A stretch of 64,000 nucleotides of DNA from Delphinapterus leucas (GCF_002288925.2 NW_022098022.1:3459933-3523932), one strand, 5' to 3'. Shown: positions 45,436 to 57,937, counted from the stretch's first letter. Program-made: numbers and translations. Notes: generated from the letters alone by a model not told the origin.

Positions 45436-47055
45436 GCCAAAGCCAGGAAGTGCTGGAGTTAAAATGGCCCATCATTGGGCTAACATGGCTGGATTTTTAT
45501 AATCTTCCTTCGACGAGTCATTAGTGGTAGGCTGTCCGAGAAAAAGGGTAAACTTTGGAACAGTTGTCTAGCGAACATCTGACAACAGGCCCCTGACCTC
45601 CTTTACTTAGAGCTTTTACTGAAAAGTTCTTAAAAATGTGCATCTTTTCTCTGCCCTGTCTCTACCAGAACTCAATACAATTTCAGGGGATATTTTCAAA
45701 AGGTATGTAATTCTCCCTTGCAGATGACATAAACTTGCTCCAGATCACTAGGGGTCTGTGTTCCCTCTTGGGACTTGCCATAAATTCCACACTCGATCTT
45801 TTCCCACCTCTGCTCATTTTTTTTTTTTTTTCCTGTGGTACATGGGCCTCCCACCTCTGTGGCCCCTCCCAATGTGGAGCACAGGCTCCGGATGCACAGG
45901 CCCAGCGGCCATGGCCCACGGGCCCAGCCGCTCCGTGGCATGTGTGATCCTCCCGGACTGGGGCATGAACCCGTGTCCCCTGCATCGGCAGGCGGACTCT
46001 CAACCACTGCACCACCAGGGAAGCCCCCCTCTGCTCCTTTTAATTGCAAAGTGCCTGCTGGGTCAAAAGGCACAAGCATTAGGTCAGCTTGCACTTCAGC
46101 CTGGATCCTCAGGATCTTGTGACGGGCCCCACCGCAAAAGTTGGTAGCCTTCTGTATCTGGTACAGGGGTCGAATAGAGTACTGCTAGGTGTGGGATATA
46201 GGGACTCCATAGCCTGATGAAACATACCACGTATTATACTTCCTTCTTTATGTTAAGACATACAAGATGCGATATAGCCCTTGTCCTTGACTTTGAATGG
46301 CATGTTCGTTTTCCTGACCATTGGACTCCTGAAATATCTGCTGGTATGAAGGCCTCTGAAATTTATTGAGGCTCACCCTCCACCCTCTGGAATGCGTGTT
46401 CTTAGCAATTCATCAAATGTGACATATACTTCTTGATCATCTGATCCAATTAGCATGGTGTCTCTGCTACAGTGCACTAATGTGATGATGTGCAGGATGT
46501 CCAGATGTTCCATATCTCTTTGGACTATATTATGACAGAGAACAAGAGAATTAACACATCCTGAGTCAAGAACTATAAATGTGTATGGTTATTCATGCTT
46601 GGTGAATGTGAACTCTTTTTAATTCTCTTTCCTGGTCAGAATATAAAAAACACATTTGCTAAAGCTATAATCATTTACCATGTACCTGAATCTGATGCAA
46701 TCAGCTCTAGCAAAGTACCACATCTGACAGGGCAGCTGCAGTGGTCTGCTATCATACTTGGGGGTCTATGTAATTTCTCCAGATGCCATTCATGGGGCCA
46801 CAGTCTTTGCAACTTTTTAGAACTTAACTGTGGCACTAATCTGTTCCCCATCCCAGAATGGAATATTTCTGTTGGTTTAGCATCTTGTCTGGTGGAGGGG
46901 TATAGCTTCAGAGGCTTTCACTTGGTCACCATCACTATGATATACCTCACCCTTGAGGCTGAGGAACCCATTTAGGTGTTACACGAGATACCAAGTATGT
47001 CTGTGCCAATTATATATCCAAGGACCAGCAGACTGTGGAGATGGAGGGGCTAGAG
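45436..47055 (-). mobile_element. ERVL-class internal fragment, antisense and decayed, with a SINE inside
   Basis: Noncoding on both strands. The text from about 46100 to 47050 follows the antisense of the polymerase region of ERVL-class endogenous retroviruses: 'cagctgcagtggtctgctat', 'ggtggaggggtatagcttca' and 'gtatgtctgtgccaattata'. The part before the SINE (45690-45795) has 'gctccagatcactaggggtc', which also occurs in modified form at about 53700 in the second fragment. Frames are short and stop-ridden in the sense direction. The limits and the 45436-45690 portion are uncertain. It is an old fossil without function. Confidence 0.65.
45821..46027 (-). mobile_element. CHR-class SINE (about 200 bp form)
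   Basis: Poly-T is followed by 'cctgtggtacatgggcctcc', and the element ends in ccaccagggaagcccc. A target duplication of about 12 bp, cctctgctc(a/c)ttt, lies at 45807-45819 and 46028-46040. It splits the ERVL fragment and is therefore younger than it. Confidence 0.92.
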
Positions 47056-47580
47056 AAACTAAAGAGAGGAGATAGTTCAGACAAAGAAGATACTTGAAGG
47101 ATAGGGAGAATATTTAGAGTAGAAGAAGGTGGTATGAAAGGCAGTATTTCCTTTGTAAAAGATCCATGTGTGTAGTAATCATACTTTTGGAAATCCATGG
47201 AGCTCTCAACTGATGACTCATTTGCTCTAAGAAGAGGAGGCAGGATTGCCATTAAAGAGGGAGGATTCAGAGTTTAGAGGAGAGTGGAGGATGATTTGGA
47301 ACAGACCCTGGGGAGAGTTGGAAAGTAAAAGTAGAAGAAACAACATCAAGGGCTCAGTTGAGGCTGGCAAACATAAATTCACAGTGGTACCAATTGCCTG
47401 GTGTGTAATTATTTCCAACAGCGCTTGCATCTGGGAATAAGCATTGAGAATTCTGGTGAGATCGAGAGTACACTGAGGTAAGACAGCTGAGGATACTGCT
47501 AAGGGAATAATTAATTACTTAATAGTGAATAGGTATATGTAGTAAGTATTTGAATTATTGGAATTTAAAATGGTTAGATT
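47056..47580. other. Purine-rich spacer
   Basis: About 47090-47340 is rich in A and G (many gagga/agaag words). No gene or repeat family is recognised. Confidence 0.4.
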
Positions 47581-47588
47581 TACTTTAC

Positions 47589-47799
47589 TTTTTTTTTTTT
47601 TTTTTTTGCAGTACGCGGGCCTCTCACTGTTGTGGCCTCTCCCGTTGCGGAGCACAGGCTCTGGACATGCAGGCTCAGTGGCCATTGCTCACGGGCCTAG
47701 CCGCTCCGCGGCATGTGGGATCTTCCCGGACCGGGGCACGAACCCGTGTCCCCTGCATCGGCAGGCAGACACTCAACCACTGCGCCACCAGGGAAGCCC
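47589..47799 (-). mobile_element. CHR-class SINE (about 200 bp form)
   Basis: Poly-T, then 'gcagtacgcgggcctctcac', ending caccagggaagccc. The target duplication tactttac (extending with T-runs) lies at 47581-47588 and 47800-47807. This is one of the least diverged copies in the window. Confidence 0.93.
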
Positions 47800-47806
47800 T
47801 ACTTTA

Positions 47807-48208
47807 CGTTTTTAAAGAAAAGTCTCAGATCATCTAAGGTATGAAAATCTGCATTATTTTAGAGCTAATTTCGGTTTACATAATTCAAGGTAAAATAGGT
47901 ATGGTAATAGTACTGAAGTGAGGCAGATGTCCTGTTTTTATTCATATGAACTGCCAAAAGCCTGATCACTGTTTGTCCCTGCATGCAGCAATGTAAACGT
48001 TGAAAGGAAGATCAATGAACACTTACTGAGTGTCTTTAGTATGTGGAGTGTGCATTACTTTTATATATTGGACAAAGTTAAATTTTTCTTCTCATTTTTT
48101 ATGCTTATTATGAAATGGTAGTCTAGTGATTATAGGATATAGAATAAATAAAAACTATCTAGCCCATCCCACATTATAGTTAGTTACATAGTTAAATCAC
48201 TAGATGAT
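47807..48208. other. AT-rich spacer
   Basis: Nothing recognisable. Confidence 0.4.
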
Positions 48209-48225
48209 TTGTTTGCTTTCTTTTT

Positions 48226-48556
48226 TTTTTTTTGGCTGTGTTGGGTCTTCGTTGCTGCGCGCGGGCTTTCTCTAGTTGCGGCGAGCGGGGGCTGCTCTTC
48301 GTTGCGGTGCGCGGGCTTCTCATCACGGTGGCTTCTCTTGTTGCGGAGCATGGGCTCTAGGTGTGCGGGCTTCAGTAGTTGTGGCATGTGGGCTCAGTAG
48401 TCGTGGCTCATGGGCTCTAGAGCACAAGCTCAGTAGTTGTGGCACACGGGCTTAGTTGCTCCGCGGCATGTGGGATTTTCCTGGACCAGGGATCGAACTG
48501 GTGTCCCCTGCAGTGGCAGGCGGATTCTTTAACCACTGCGCCACCTAGGGAAGTCC
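48226..48556 (-). mobile_element. CHR-class SINE (long, about 330 bp form)
   Basis: The same tRNA-related head as the 200-bp form (minus strand begins ggacttccctaggtggcgca) is followed by a longer body of repeated 'agtagttgtggc' and 'gggctctagagcac' words and an A-tail. The target duplication ttgtttg(c/t)tttcttttt lies at 48209-48225 and 48561-48577, with one mismatch. Confidence 0.92.
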
Positions 48557-48577
48557 TGGCTTGTTTGTTTTCTTTTT

Positions 48578-49580
48578 GGCTACTTTCAGATTTACTGATA
48601 GGGATGAAACAGTCAATTCAAAACCTCTTGATTAGTTCTTAAAACTTGAAAAATCTGCCTTTTCAAAGTAAATTTTCCTTCACTTTTAGGTAGCGAAAAC
48701 TATATATACATTGTGTTGGCAAGAGAAGCACATTTTAGGATAGATTTTTGCCTAAGTGGAGATGAAATCAAATTTATATTGAAAAAGTAAATACAGTAAG
48801 TGGCTGACATCACTAAATGTGGACAAATCTGTTGATATTTTCATTCATTTATGAATCATAATCACTAGAAATAAGTTTGAAATTTAAAGTATGTGTCTTA
48901 TAAATATGTAACTGAAATTAAAATAAAAACATCATTATAATTATTTCTTATTAAATTCAAATAATTCTGTGCAATAAAAATTAAATTTGAAATGACAGGA
49001 GATACAACATAAATCTGTTGGTGATGTACTTAGGTAATGGTTTGCAAAAAAGTCATTACGAAGCATATAATTATTGGAAGAGATGAATTATTAAAAATAT
49101 TATAAATATTTTAAATGCATATGAAAATGTAGACCCAATTTTTTTCATTTTTAAGTTTTGATTTACATTATTTTTTTGCTTGTTTTCTTCTATTTCTTTT
49201 ATTTTCTATCTATATGAGTTGATGGGTTGATGGATGTTCCTGTCTTCTTGTTTTTAACTTTATTTTTTCATATTTTAAATACCTGCCTTGTAACTTCTAG
49301 TTCCATTGCCTCTAATAGAAGAAATATATTATTCATCAACTAAAAATGATATAACACAAACTCCCCGTTTTTGCAAAGCAATCACTACCTGGTTAAAAAA
49401 TATGCAGTTGGTGTCAGCTGCTTATTTAGGCCATTTGAGTAGTAAAATAATTCTACATAGAAAAAAGTAGCTTTATTTGAAACAATCTCAATTATACTGT
49501 TGAATAAAGGAAACCAGAGCGGTGTTCTGAAATTACTAAATTGTCTTCTCAGAGCTACTACTGGTGCTTTGGATGACGCT
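48578..49580. other. AT-rich spacer
   Basis: Very AT-rich with many short A and T runs. No gene or repeat that I can name. Confidence 0.4.
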
Positions 49581-49581
49581 G

Positions 49582-49735
49582 GCATGTACTTTCACCTCTT
49601 TCCCACACTGGATTATAAATTCTATGAAAGCAGGATAAGTATCTGGTTATTCTTCCTAATGCATCATCCGTGTCTAGTAATATACCCAACACATAGTTGG
49701 TGCCTAATCGTTTTTGAATGAAATAATAAATGGAC
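49582..49735 (+). repeat. L2 LINE 3' end remnant
   Basis: The words 'ggattataaattctatgaaa', 'gcaggataagtatctggtta', 'gtctagtaatatacccaaca', 'catagttggtgcctaatcg' and then 'tgaatgaaataataaatgg' follow the L2 3' end. Confidence 0.72.
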
Positions 49736-49773
49736 AGAAGGTTACACTGTTGGTAGTAATAAAAAGGAAGCAA

Positions 49774-50142
49774 GGGCTTGCCTGGTGGCACAGTGTTAAG
49801 AATCCGCCAGCCAATGCAGGGGACACGGGTTTGAGCCCTGGTCCGGGAAGATCCCACATGCTGCGGAGCAGCTAAGCCCGTGCGCCACACTACTGAGCCT
49901 GCGCTCTAGAGCCCAGCCCGTGAGCCACAACTACTGAAGCCCGCGCGCCTAGAGCCTGTGCTCCGCAATAAGAGAAGCCACCGCAATGAGAAGCCTGCGC
50001 ACCGCAACAAAGAGTAGCCCCCACTCGCCGCAACTAGAGAAAGCCTGCACGCAGCAACGAAGACCCAACGCAGCCAAAAATAACCAAATAAAATAAATAA
50101 ATTCATATATATATTAAAAAACCCAAGCTCAATTGCTTTAAG
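49774..50142 (+). mobile_element. CHR-class SINE (long form)
   Basis: The plus-strand head gggcttgcctggtggcacag is followed by a B-box-like 'gggtttgagccctg', then the repeated 'ctactgaagcccgcgcgcc' style body and an A-rich tail containing 'aaataaaataaataaat'. The target duplication aaaaaggaagc lies at 49761-49771 and about 50145-50155. Confidence 0.92.
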
Positions 50143-50284
50143 AAAAAAAGGAAGCTAGACTTGCAGCAGGAAGGTTTGCTTGGAAGTAAGATGCTTGAGA
50201 TGTGTATTGAGACGATAAAGGGCTATCTTGACAAGAAGCTAATGGATTCTATTGAAGGAAAAATGGGCAATTAACTTCATTCAT

Positions 50285-50405
50285 TCATTTAGCCTTGGAA
50301 GACTTTGAGGTTTAGAGAAATTAAACATTTTGCCCAAGGTCAAGCAATGACTAAGTGGCAAGGATTATCAGAGCTGTCAGACAAAAGATTCTCAGCTCTT
50401 AACTA
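50285..50405 (-). repeat. MIR SINE remnant
   Basis: 'tttgaggtttagagaaatta', 'aacattttgcccaaggtcaa' and 'ctaagtggcaaggattatca', ending 'tctcagctcttaac', match the reverse of MIR. Confidence 0.75.
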
Positions 50406-50419
50406 AATGGGCTGGTTGA

Positions 50420-50580
50420 GAGATCACTGAGATGCCAATCAGGAAACCTGGTGGCTCTGCCCAATTCTTTCACTAATTATCTATGGCCTTGGGCAGAGTG
50501 GTCCTTACATTTTGCCTCTGCTTCGTCATCTCTCACATTAAGTTAAAAGAGTACTACCCTGCGTCCCTCTCAGGAGTAGA
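50420..50580 (+). repeat. MIR SINE remnant
   Basis: 'caattctttcactaattatc', 'tatggccttgggcagagtgg' and 'ttgcctctgcttcgtcatct' follow MIR on the plus strand. It lies directly beside a minus-strand MIR. Confidence 0.65.
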
Positions 50581-51125
50581 TGAGACCCAAGAATCAACAA
50601 AAAAGTTAGAAGGACTATATTACACATGTTGATATCTGGGTTATCACTGTTAGTCTTAGTGAGGAAACCATTCCCTAACTATAGATAACTGGGACCTTAA
50701 GTACCTTGAGAGTATGAGGACTCCTCAAGACCTACTTAATTCCATCTGGAGAACAAATAAAGGCACATATATTTTAATATTTAAATGTAACGTGGCCAAA
50801 AATCAACTCACCAGATTTGCAGGCTACCTGCATTCCTTTCTAGCTGGAACCCTACACTTTGATTTGACCACTGAGGGGCAGATTGTGAGCCTAGATCGTC
50901 AGTCCTGTCTTCCTCCACCTTTACATTAAATTCTATTTTGTAGCAAATTAGCATACCTTCTTATGAGTTGGACAGTTTTAATCCATCTAGAAGATTATAA
51001 TGCAGTTAAATTTTCAAATGGAAGGGTCAGAGTATATTATCTTTTCTTCCCAAAAGACCCCTTGTCCCATATGTAAGTTTATCCATCCATTCCCCAGGAA
51101 AAGACTATCATTCCAAGCAATGTAA
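50581..51125. other. Spacer
   Basis: No gene, RNA gene or repeat supported. The 71-codon plus-strand frame at 50714-50929 has no recognisable protein features. Confidence 0.4.
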
Positions 51126-51138
51126 AGAAACACATTCA

Positions 51139-51511
51139 GGGACTTCTCTTGTGGTCCAATGGTAGAGAATCTGCATTACAATGCAGCGGATGTGGGTTCT
51201 ATCCCTGGTCAGGGAACTAAGACCCCACGTGCCACAGGGCAACTAAGCCTGCGCGCCACAACTACTGAGCTCACGTGACCCAACTACTGAGCTCACATGA
51301 CCCAACTAGAGAACCCACATGCTGCAAACTACAGAGCCCACACGCCACATGCCACAACTAGAGAGAAGCCCATGCGCCACACGAAGAGTCCGTGCGCCAC
51401 AACAAAAGACCCACACACCTCAGTGAAGACCCTGTGTGCTGCAACTAAGACCCGACACAGCCAAAAATAAATAAAATAAATAAATAATAAATAAATCTTA
51501 AAAAAAAAAAA
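51139..51511 (+). mobile_element. CHR-class SINE (long form) with an internal 22-bp repeat
   Basis: The head gggacttctcttgtggtcca is followed by a B-box-like 'gggttctatccctgg', a long body and an A-rich tail. The target duplication agaaacacattca/agaaccacattca lies at 51126-51138 and 51512-51524. A 22-bp unit beginning aactactgagctcac is repeated at 51260 and 51282, with a partial third copy at 51304. It is the most diverged CHR copy here. Confidence 0.88.
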
Positions 51512-51524
51512 AGAACCACATTCA

Positions 51525-52780
51525 TTCTTAAGGCACAACCTCTCCCGGGTACAATATACTGTCAATGATCATCTACTAGTTACTCAAGGTAAATAGTTGT
51601 TAGTTACCTAGAACACATAGGGAATTCCAAAGTGATTTTCTATTTCGCCTACCCAGAAAAGATGCTGACATATTTAAATGCGAGTTTTTCTCACTAATGA
51701 CACATTATAACACATTTAGGTACTACAATAATGGAAATATTTCATTTCTGATTTGAATTGCTTCCTTTCCCAGTATCCAATCCTCTTTTTTTCTGGTTCT
51801 GACACCCCAATTTTCCTATGAAGAAAAGCATTCTGGTGTCATTTAGTGTTCTACACAAGAGAATGAAACCACTGGAGTTATTTTAATGAGAAGTGTGGTT
51901 TATATAGGAAAATAGTGCTTGTAAAATCGCTGGAAGAGCTAGAGGAACTGGAGTCTGGAGAACCCTACTAATACAACTGCATACATACCAAGCATACACA
52001 CCATGCTTGTGATCCAGGGAGGGATGTCACATCTACCACAATTTCTGTCAACTTTAACAAAGCTGGTGACTAAACAATGAGTGTTTAATAAAACCACCAC
52101 AGTTGCTTTTTGAGGTTGAGGATTTCATGCCCTCTCTTTCAGAAAGCAAAACAAAACAAAAGCAAAGCAAAAATATGTCGTCCTCTTCACATTCATTCTC
52201 CAAAACTCACTCTAGTGCATTGCATATAAGTGGCAGAACCTTATTTGCATTTTGAAATCTAGCTACAAGGGAGTCTAGTAATATAGTTTTTAGCTTTTCT
52301 GACACTTCTGAACCCAAAAGTTCAATTAAGGATATAAAATGAATGCAAACTCCCCATCAAATGTAGCTACACTATTCTCTGGGGACTCTTGGTAATTCAA
52401 CATCCACACACACATCCATTCATCTACACATTTAAATAATAAAAAAAAATGAAAACAGAAGAGTATGTTTCTACCTTATACAACTTTGTGACTGAAAGAG
52501 GAGCCTCAAAAATATCCATTATTGTATACATCTTTGGGTAATATTTCTTCTTTTTGTCTTATAGTCTAAACCTCAGGTCAGTTTGCTGTAATCCAAAGAA
52601 TAACTTATAGGTGAAATTATCACCAACATGCCTTATATAGAATATAGGGAAGAAAAGAAATAAAAATACATACAAGCATCACAAAGCTAGAAAGAAAATT
52701 TGGATAGCAACCCTTTTTTTGTTTGTATGTCTGAACTAGACACTAGACTGCGGTTAGTGGTCATAGATTTCTTCCTCCAC
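51525..52780. other. AT-rich spacer
   Basis: No supported gene or repeat family. Part of 51840-52090 could be old LTR-like DNA adjoining the next fragment, but I found no ends. Confidence 0.35.
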
Positions 52781-52789
52781 TGTCTATTC

Positions 52790-55260
52790 CATTTTTCCTT
52801 TTGATCTTAGCCAGTAACTGAATTGCTTGGGAATCTGAAACTGATGCGGTGACCCAATCTTTCATTCCTGCTGACTCTTAAACCATTGCTGAACTTTCCC
52901 ATATAGGACTTCAGGTTGGTCTATTTCACTCCTCTCTGTATCCATTTTGCAGAAATAACCCAGTTCCCCTTGATAATAAAGGTCAGCAACTACAAAAGTA
53001 CCTGTCATTTGGAGTGTCACTTCAGGGACATGAGGAGTACAAAATAATCGGTGGCATTTTTAACTTCCAGTTCAATTGAACCATTATTAGATCTCCTGAT
53101 GGAAGCATTTATTCCTTGGATACTAAGAACTCCCAACTAGTAAAATCCAAAGTTATAGGGGATGGCAGACAATAATTTTGTGAGAGTGTAATTAGCTGTA
53201 CTAGAGAGACATGGCCCTCACGCTTCCAAACCTTGGTTGCCAGTAAAATGGAGCTATGAGAGACACACAAATATATTTGGTTCAGAGTATAATCTGCACC
53301 CTGTTAAACAGGACCCAAGGATGGCAAGGTGGTGTCTTCCAAGAGATGCCACAATTGTGCCTTCAATAGTCTGTTCCATTATTCTTTTAGACCGGTTATT
53401 TCAGGGTGATGGGTTATAATGAAACACTAGTTGGCCACTGCCTCAGTTCTTTTAACATAGCATGGCCTCCTTACTCATAAATAATAGTACGTGGGATATT
53501 GTAGAAGTGCATGCAAAATTTTATTAGTCCTTGGATTATATTTCTGGAAAGAGCATGTACACAAGGGAGGCAAATCTGTATCCAGAACAAGTGACTATTT
53601 TAGGACAGGACTTTATGTTATTTTTCATAACATAGTAGTAGGAAGGAAAAAAACTGTTTCTCATGAAGGAAATAGTTATTTGTCAAAAGATGGCATGACT
53701 TTGCTCTAAATCTCTGGGGATCTGTGTTCTGATCATCTTATAAGACATTAATACATTTTCAGCATGGATTCTACCTCTATTGCATCTGTCAGGAAGTAAG
53801 AAACATAGGTGTGAACTAAAAATGCAGAGGGACCTCCTCTTGCTTTGAGCTCCACTAAAATCCTGGAAGACATGTCTCACTTGGTAATGGGACCGAGGAG
53901 AACAATTATATGTAGAATATCTTGCCTCTGAAATCAAGAGTTTTCCCTTCTGCAGTTAGGCTTTGTACTTGTCTTACTGAAGTATGCTGGGATCTCACCT
54001 CTTTCCTAGTGGTAGAATGTCAAAGGTGCATCACTTAGATTTTCAATTTGGTGGGGAAATGATACACACAACTTGACCCCCCAGATTTTATCAAAATTGC
54101 ATGACCTTGTAATGTTATATCTCCTACCTTCTAGAATATATTTCTCTCAGCACATATCTTAGATCCATTTTGTTTTCTTGCCTGTAAAAACTAATTCTTG
54201 GTTGCAAAATCCATCAGCATGCTGGAATCTATGAAGTAACCCAATATGAGGTCAGGATCCCAGCAGAAGAAATTATTTCAAGAGCTAGAGAGTTCACACA
54301 GTCCAGAAATAAAAGACACTGAACGTGTCCTGCTTTCCCTGCCAAGAAAAGCTGTATTTATCGGTGTGTGTGTGTGTGTGAGAGGGAGAGAGAGAGAGAA
54401 ATAAAAGCTCCCCACCCCAAAGCAATTGCTTTATATCAAGTGCAAGAATTTATGTTAAATTGCTCCAGGATTTGGAAATCCAATTGCATTTCGAGTCATA
54501 GTTTTTAAAAGTATTTATCAAGTTTGGCATGATGTGCCATCTTCTACTAAGTCCTAAATGATCTTTGTATAGGCCAATCAGTTCTGAAAATGGGAATGAG
54601 ATAAAAATTACCACCCCTGCGTCTTTTTATTGTTTAGGATTTCCTCTATAATTCTTTCAGGGATCTAGTGTTGCTTTTGGTCTACTGATTTGGTAAGAGT
54701 TTCATTCGCCGAGGTTTATGCTTGATTCTTGACACTATAATAGGTGAAGAAAAATCAGTAAACGTATGGACCATGCAAGTTGCCAAGAACGTTTAATATA
54801 AATATGTATATTGAAGAATTGGGGAAATGCCCACAAAGTGTATTCTTCCCACAACTTCTGGGAGACAAAATTATTTCAGAACACGATTTATCACCTGTGA
54901 TTTCATATTCTCAACATTGAACACAGTCATGTTTTGGGTCCCATGGTTAATAGTAGTTCATAGATTAATTACATGTCCAGTAATCCCTGAAATGTCTGCT
55001 TATCTTTGATCCCCAGAATATAGTTTCTGTGATAAAGTGCTGCAGATCCATTTATTGAAAGTCAGGAGGAAAATTTATAGTAATTCTGCTTGTGGCAACA
55101 TCTAAGGGCATTCCTCATTTGTTTACAGACTCTTCCTTTATTGAAATGTCCGATGTGTGTAAATTTGCAAAGTTGACACCTGAGTAAGAAAGTGATTCTC
55201 CATCTCCCCATTAGAGTGACTAAAGTCAGATTTCTCTTCTTCAGACCTAGACCCTTTTTT
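52790..55260 (-). mobile_element. ERVL-class internal fragment, antisense and decayed
   Basis: Long noncoding stretch with words of ERVL internal sequence in reverse. Examples are 'ttcagggtgatgggttataa', 'cctcagttcttttaacatag', 'agtgcatgcaaaattttatt', 'gatggcatgactttgctcta' and, near 54700, 'ggtctactgatttggtaaga'. By order it covers the 3' polymerase region at low coordinates toward the reverse-transcriptase region at high coordinates. All sense frames are broken. It overlaps in content with the fragment at 45436-47055, so these are two separate old copies. Both boundaries are approximate. Confidence 0.6.
54363..54400. repeat. (GT)n(GA)n microsatellite
   Basis: About eight GT units are followed by GA-rich units inside the ERVL fragment. 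Confidence 0.93.
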
Positions 55261-57616
55261 TAAACTTCTTTTATTTCCATTTTACAACTATTACAGGCTT
55301 CTGAGGATGCACATCAAATAATCACTGCCTAGGGCCTCTGTGAATCAGAGCATAGTGGTTACAATTCTGGCCCCAATTGTCCTGGGTAGGTAGGTACCAA
55401 CATCTGACTGTTACCACTTTGGTATCGCATTTCAATGAAGATATATGTCATATGAAATATATATACATCATATGAGTTAATATGGATATAAATAAAACTA
55501 TATCTATCTTTTTCATTTTTCCGTCTCTGTTTATTAGTCAGGCTTTTATCAGTCGTGTCCTCGACTCAAGCAGTGAGCGCACTTTGTCCCATTTTTGCCC
55601 TCCCATCTTTTGTTGTTGTTTTCAGAATAAAGAGCAATTTCCAGAGCAGAACAGAATTTTTAAAAAAATGAAGGCGTGAGCAACTATCACCCTCATATTC
55701 TTAATTTATCTAAAAGATGTGTTTGTTTAACATAATAATGTTAACAATTTATGTGATGTTTATAGCATATGGATAAATGAAATAAATGACAACTTCGTCA
55801 AAAGGGCCTAGAGTAGAAACTGGAATTACTCTGTTTTAAGGCTCCTGCACAGCGCATCCTATCCTGCAAATTATAAGAGAGCCATTACAAAATTTAAAGA
55901 ATTATAATTAATGTGCTGAGAGGAGTTAGAATGGAATCATGTAAAATGTTCAATTAAAAGAAGTCAGTAAAAAGAGGAAAAAAGGAAACAAGTCCAATGC
56001 ATACAAACACAGTTAAAAACACTGTGTATATTAATCCCACTATATAACTAATTATTTTAAATGTGAATGCTACAAGTTTAACACCTCAGTTTTTTATTAA
56101 AAGTTTGATTTTTCTGGAACTTGTGGACACGTGGGTACAGACACTAGCATAAGGGTGCCTGGCATCTGTAGCAGTTGCATCATAGGATAGGCAGACTTTC
56201 TTCCAACTGCATATTTAACAGAGTAGTGTAGACCTAGTGGTACTAATTCTTACTAGGGGGTACATTTCATTCTACAGACAATTTATTTCTCATCTGTGAT
56301 TCTAATATATAAAATAGAAATATTTGGGAGATTTGGAAATCATTATATAACTTCAGTAGCTAATTATTTCCTACTGGTTAAACACAATTTTCAGGATAAT
56401 TCAATATACAACCAGTTGTGGCATCAGAAGAGAATATGTTTTATGCTTGCATAACAAAAATGTGACCCCATTATTAGGGCTTCAGTAGACTGTGTGGAAC
56501 AATAACCTGAAGTGTTTTTATTTGATGATAATGAAAGGGAGTGAAATGTGGAGAAAAAAAGTCCAACTTTATTTTGAACTGGAATTAAGTTCTAGAAGCA
56601 AGTAGAATATAGAAAGAATTTACAAATAAAAACAATGCCATAGTTCAAATGTCAAATAATTCTTTAACTGAGAAATAATTATATATGTAACTACATTAGG
56701 AAAAAAATGTGGAGGGATAGGACTCTTTCCAGGTATTTGATAACTGCTGAAGAAATTAGCATGGATCAATAACAATAATAATTATTATTAGTTAATGGTC
56801 TAGTCAGGATAAATGAATCACATGTTAACTCATTTTTGATGGAATGTAGCTATTGTAAAATAACTATTTGGTAGAGAAAAGTAGAAAAAAATATATGAGA
56901 CACTTTAATCAAAGCAATACTTATCCCAGTTAGTTTATCAGATTTCTCACTATCCCATTTAAATAACCTAAAACATTTGTAGATTCATAGTAAATCTGTT
57001 CCACTGAATGATACTAATAAGCACTTACTCCAAAAGAGATAGATAACAAACAAGTTTTACATGTATGAGGAAATGTAAATAGTATTCAACTAATAAGATA
57101 CTGTTTTCTTTCTGTTCACAAAATCATTGCATTCAGTTCTTAAAATCCAGGCTGTCTTCCTTTGTGGCTCTTTCCCCAAAGCCAAATCCATTATTTTAGG
57201 GACAAGCTATAATAACTCTTCCTCCTAAAGAGAAGGGGAGTTCTGCCGCTTCAGTCTTAACACCTGAAGTGCTGATTATGACAGCAAGACTCCACAGATG
57301 AAGAAATAGATGACCTACCTGAGGTAGCAAATCTGATGAGATCAATTAAGGCCTGATTATAAATGGAAAAAGATACTCTCTTTTTCCTGCCCAGAACTGA
57401 ACTTTGGAGAGATTAGGTAGGAACCAATGACCAGTAAAAATGTGCTTGAGGCTAAAACTGCCTTGACTGGTCACCATCATCTTCTGAGCAGTGACCTCTC
57501 TTAGATTTAGACACCTCCACCTACACTCCCCGAACTGGGAACCATATTGGCTCGCACACCTGAGACATTGTAGGAAAATGATTCAATAAATTAAAAGTTA
57601 AACTAGTGACTTCACA
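55261..57616. other. AT-rich spacer
   Basis: Single-copy-like DNA with no supported gene. The stretch at 57230-57580 is somewhat richer in GC but shows no long frame or recognisable repeat. Confidence 0.4.
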
Positions 57617-57730
57617 GAAAGGAAGGGAGGGAGGGAGGGAGGGAGGAAGGAAGGAGGGAAGGAAGGAAGGAAGGAAGGAAGGAAGGAAGGAAGGAAGGAA
57701 GGAAGGAAGGAAGGAAGGAAGGAAGGAAAG
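57617..57730. repeat. (GGGA)n/(GGAA)n purine tetranucleotide repeat
   Basis: About 113 bp of pure purine on the plus strand: GGGA units at the left, then a nearly perfect run of about 19 GGAA units. The minus-strand frames of repeated F-L-P-S are produced by the repeat. Confidence 0.97.
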
Positions 57731-57920
57731 AACTTAGGACACATATAGAAAAAGAATTGACATAATGGTGTTTTAACTTTGTTAATGTACAAGAAATGGG
57801 TTGGATCATTCTAAATTAATATAGTAATTTCTCAAAACTACAGAACTTCTCCCTCTCCCCTATTTTTTCCTTTTATTTAAAAAAGTAAGATGTATTAAAG
57901 ACAGTCTACCTGCTAACATT
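57731..57920. other. Short AT-rich spacer
   Basis: Nothing recognisable. Confidence 0.4.
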
Positions 57921-57937
57921 TAAAAATCATTGGTTAG

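Noticed and set aside
46595..46975. 126-codon plus-strand frame with a possible secreted-protein look
   Set aside because: It is antisense to an ERVL polymerase-region fossil and shares no feature with a real signal peptide or domain.
49774..50142. Possible tRNA gene from the B-box-like sequence
   Set aside because: It is the tRNA-derived head of a SINE. The full cloverleaf cannot be drawn, and the body and A-tail are those of the CHR family.
57598..57809. Frame of repeated Phe-Leu-Pro-Ser resembling a low-complexity protein
   Set aside because: It is the complement of the GGAA repeat; the two overlapping frames give the same repeat in different registers.
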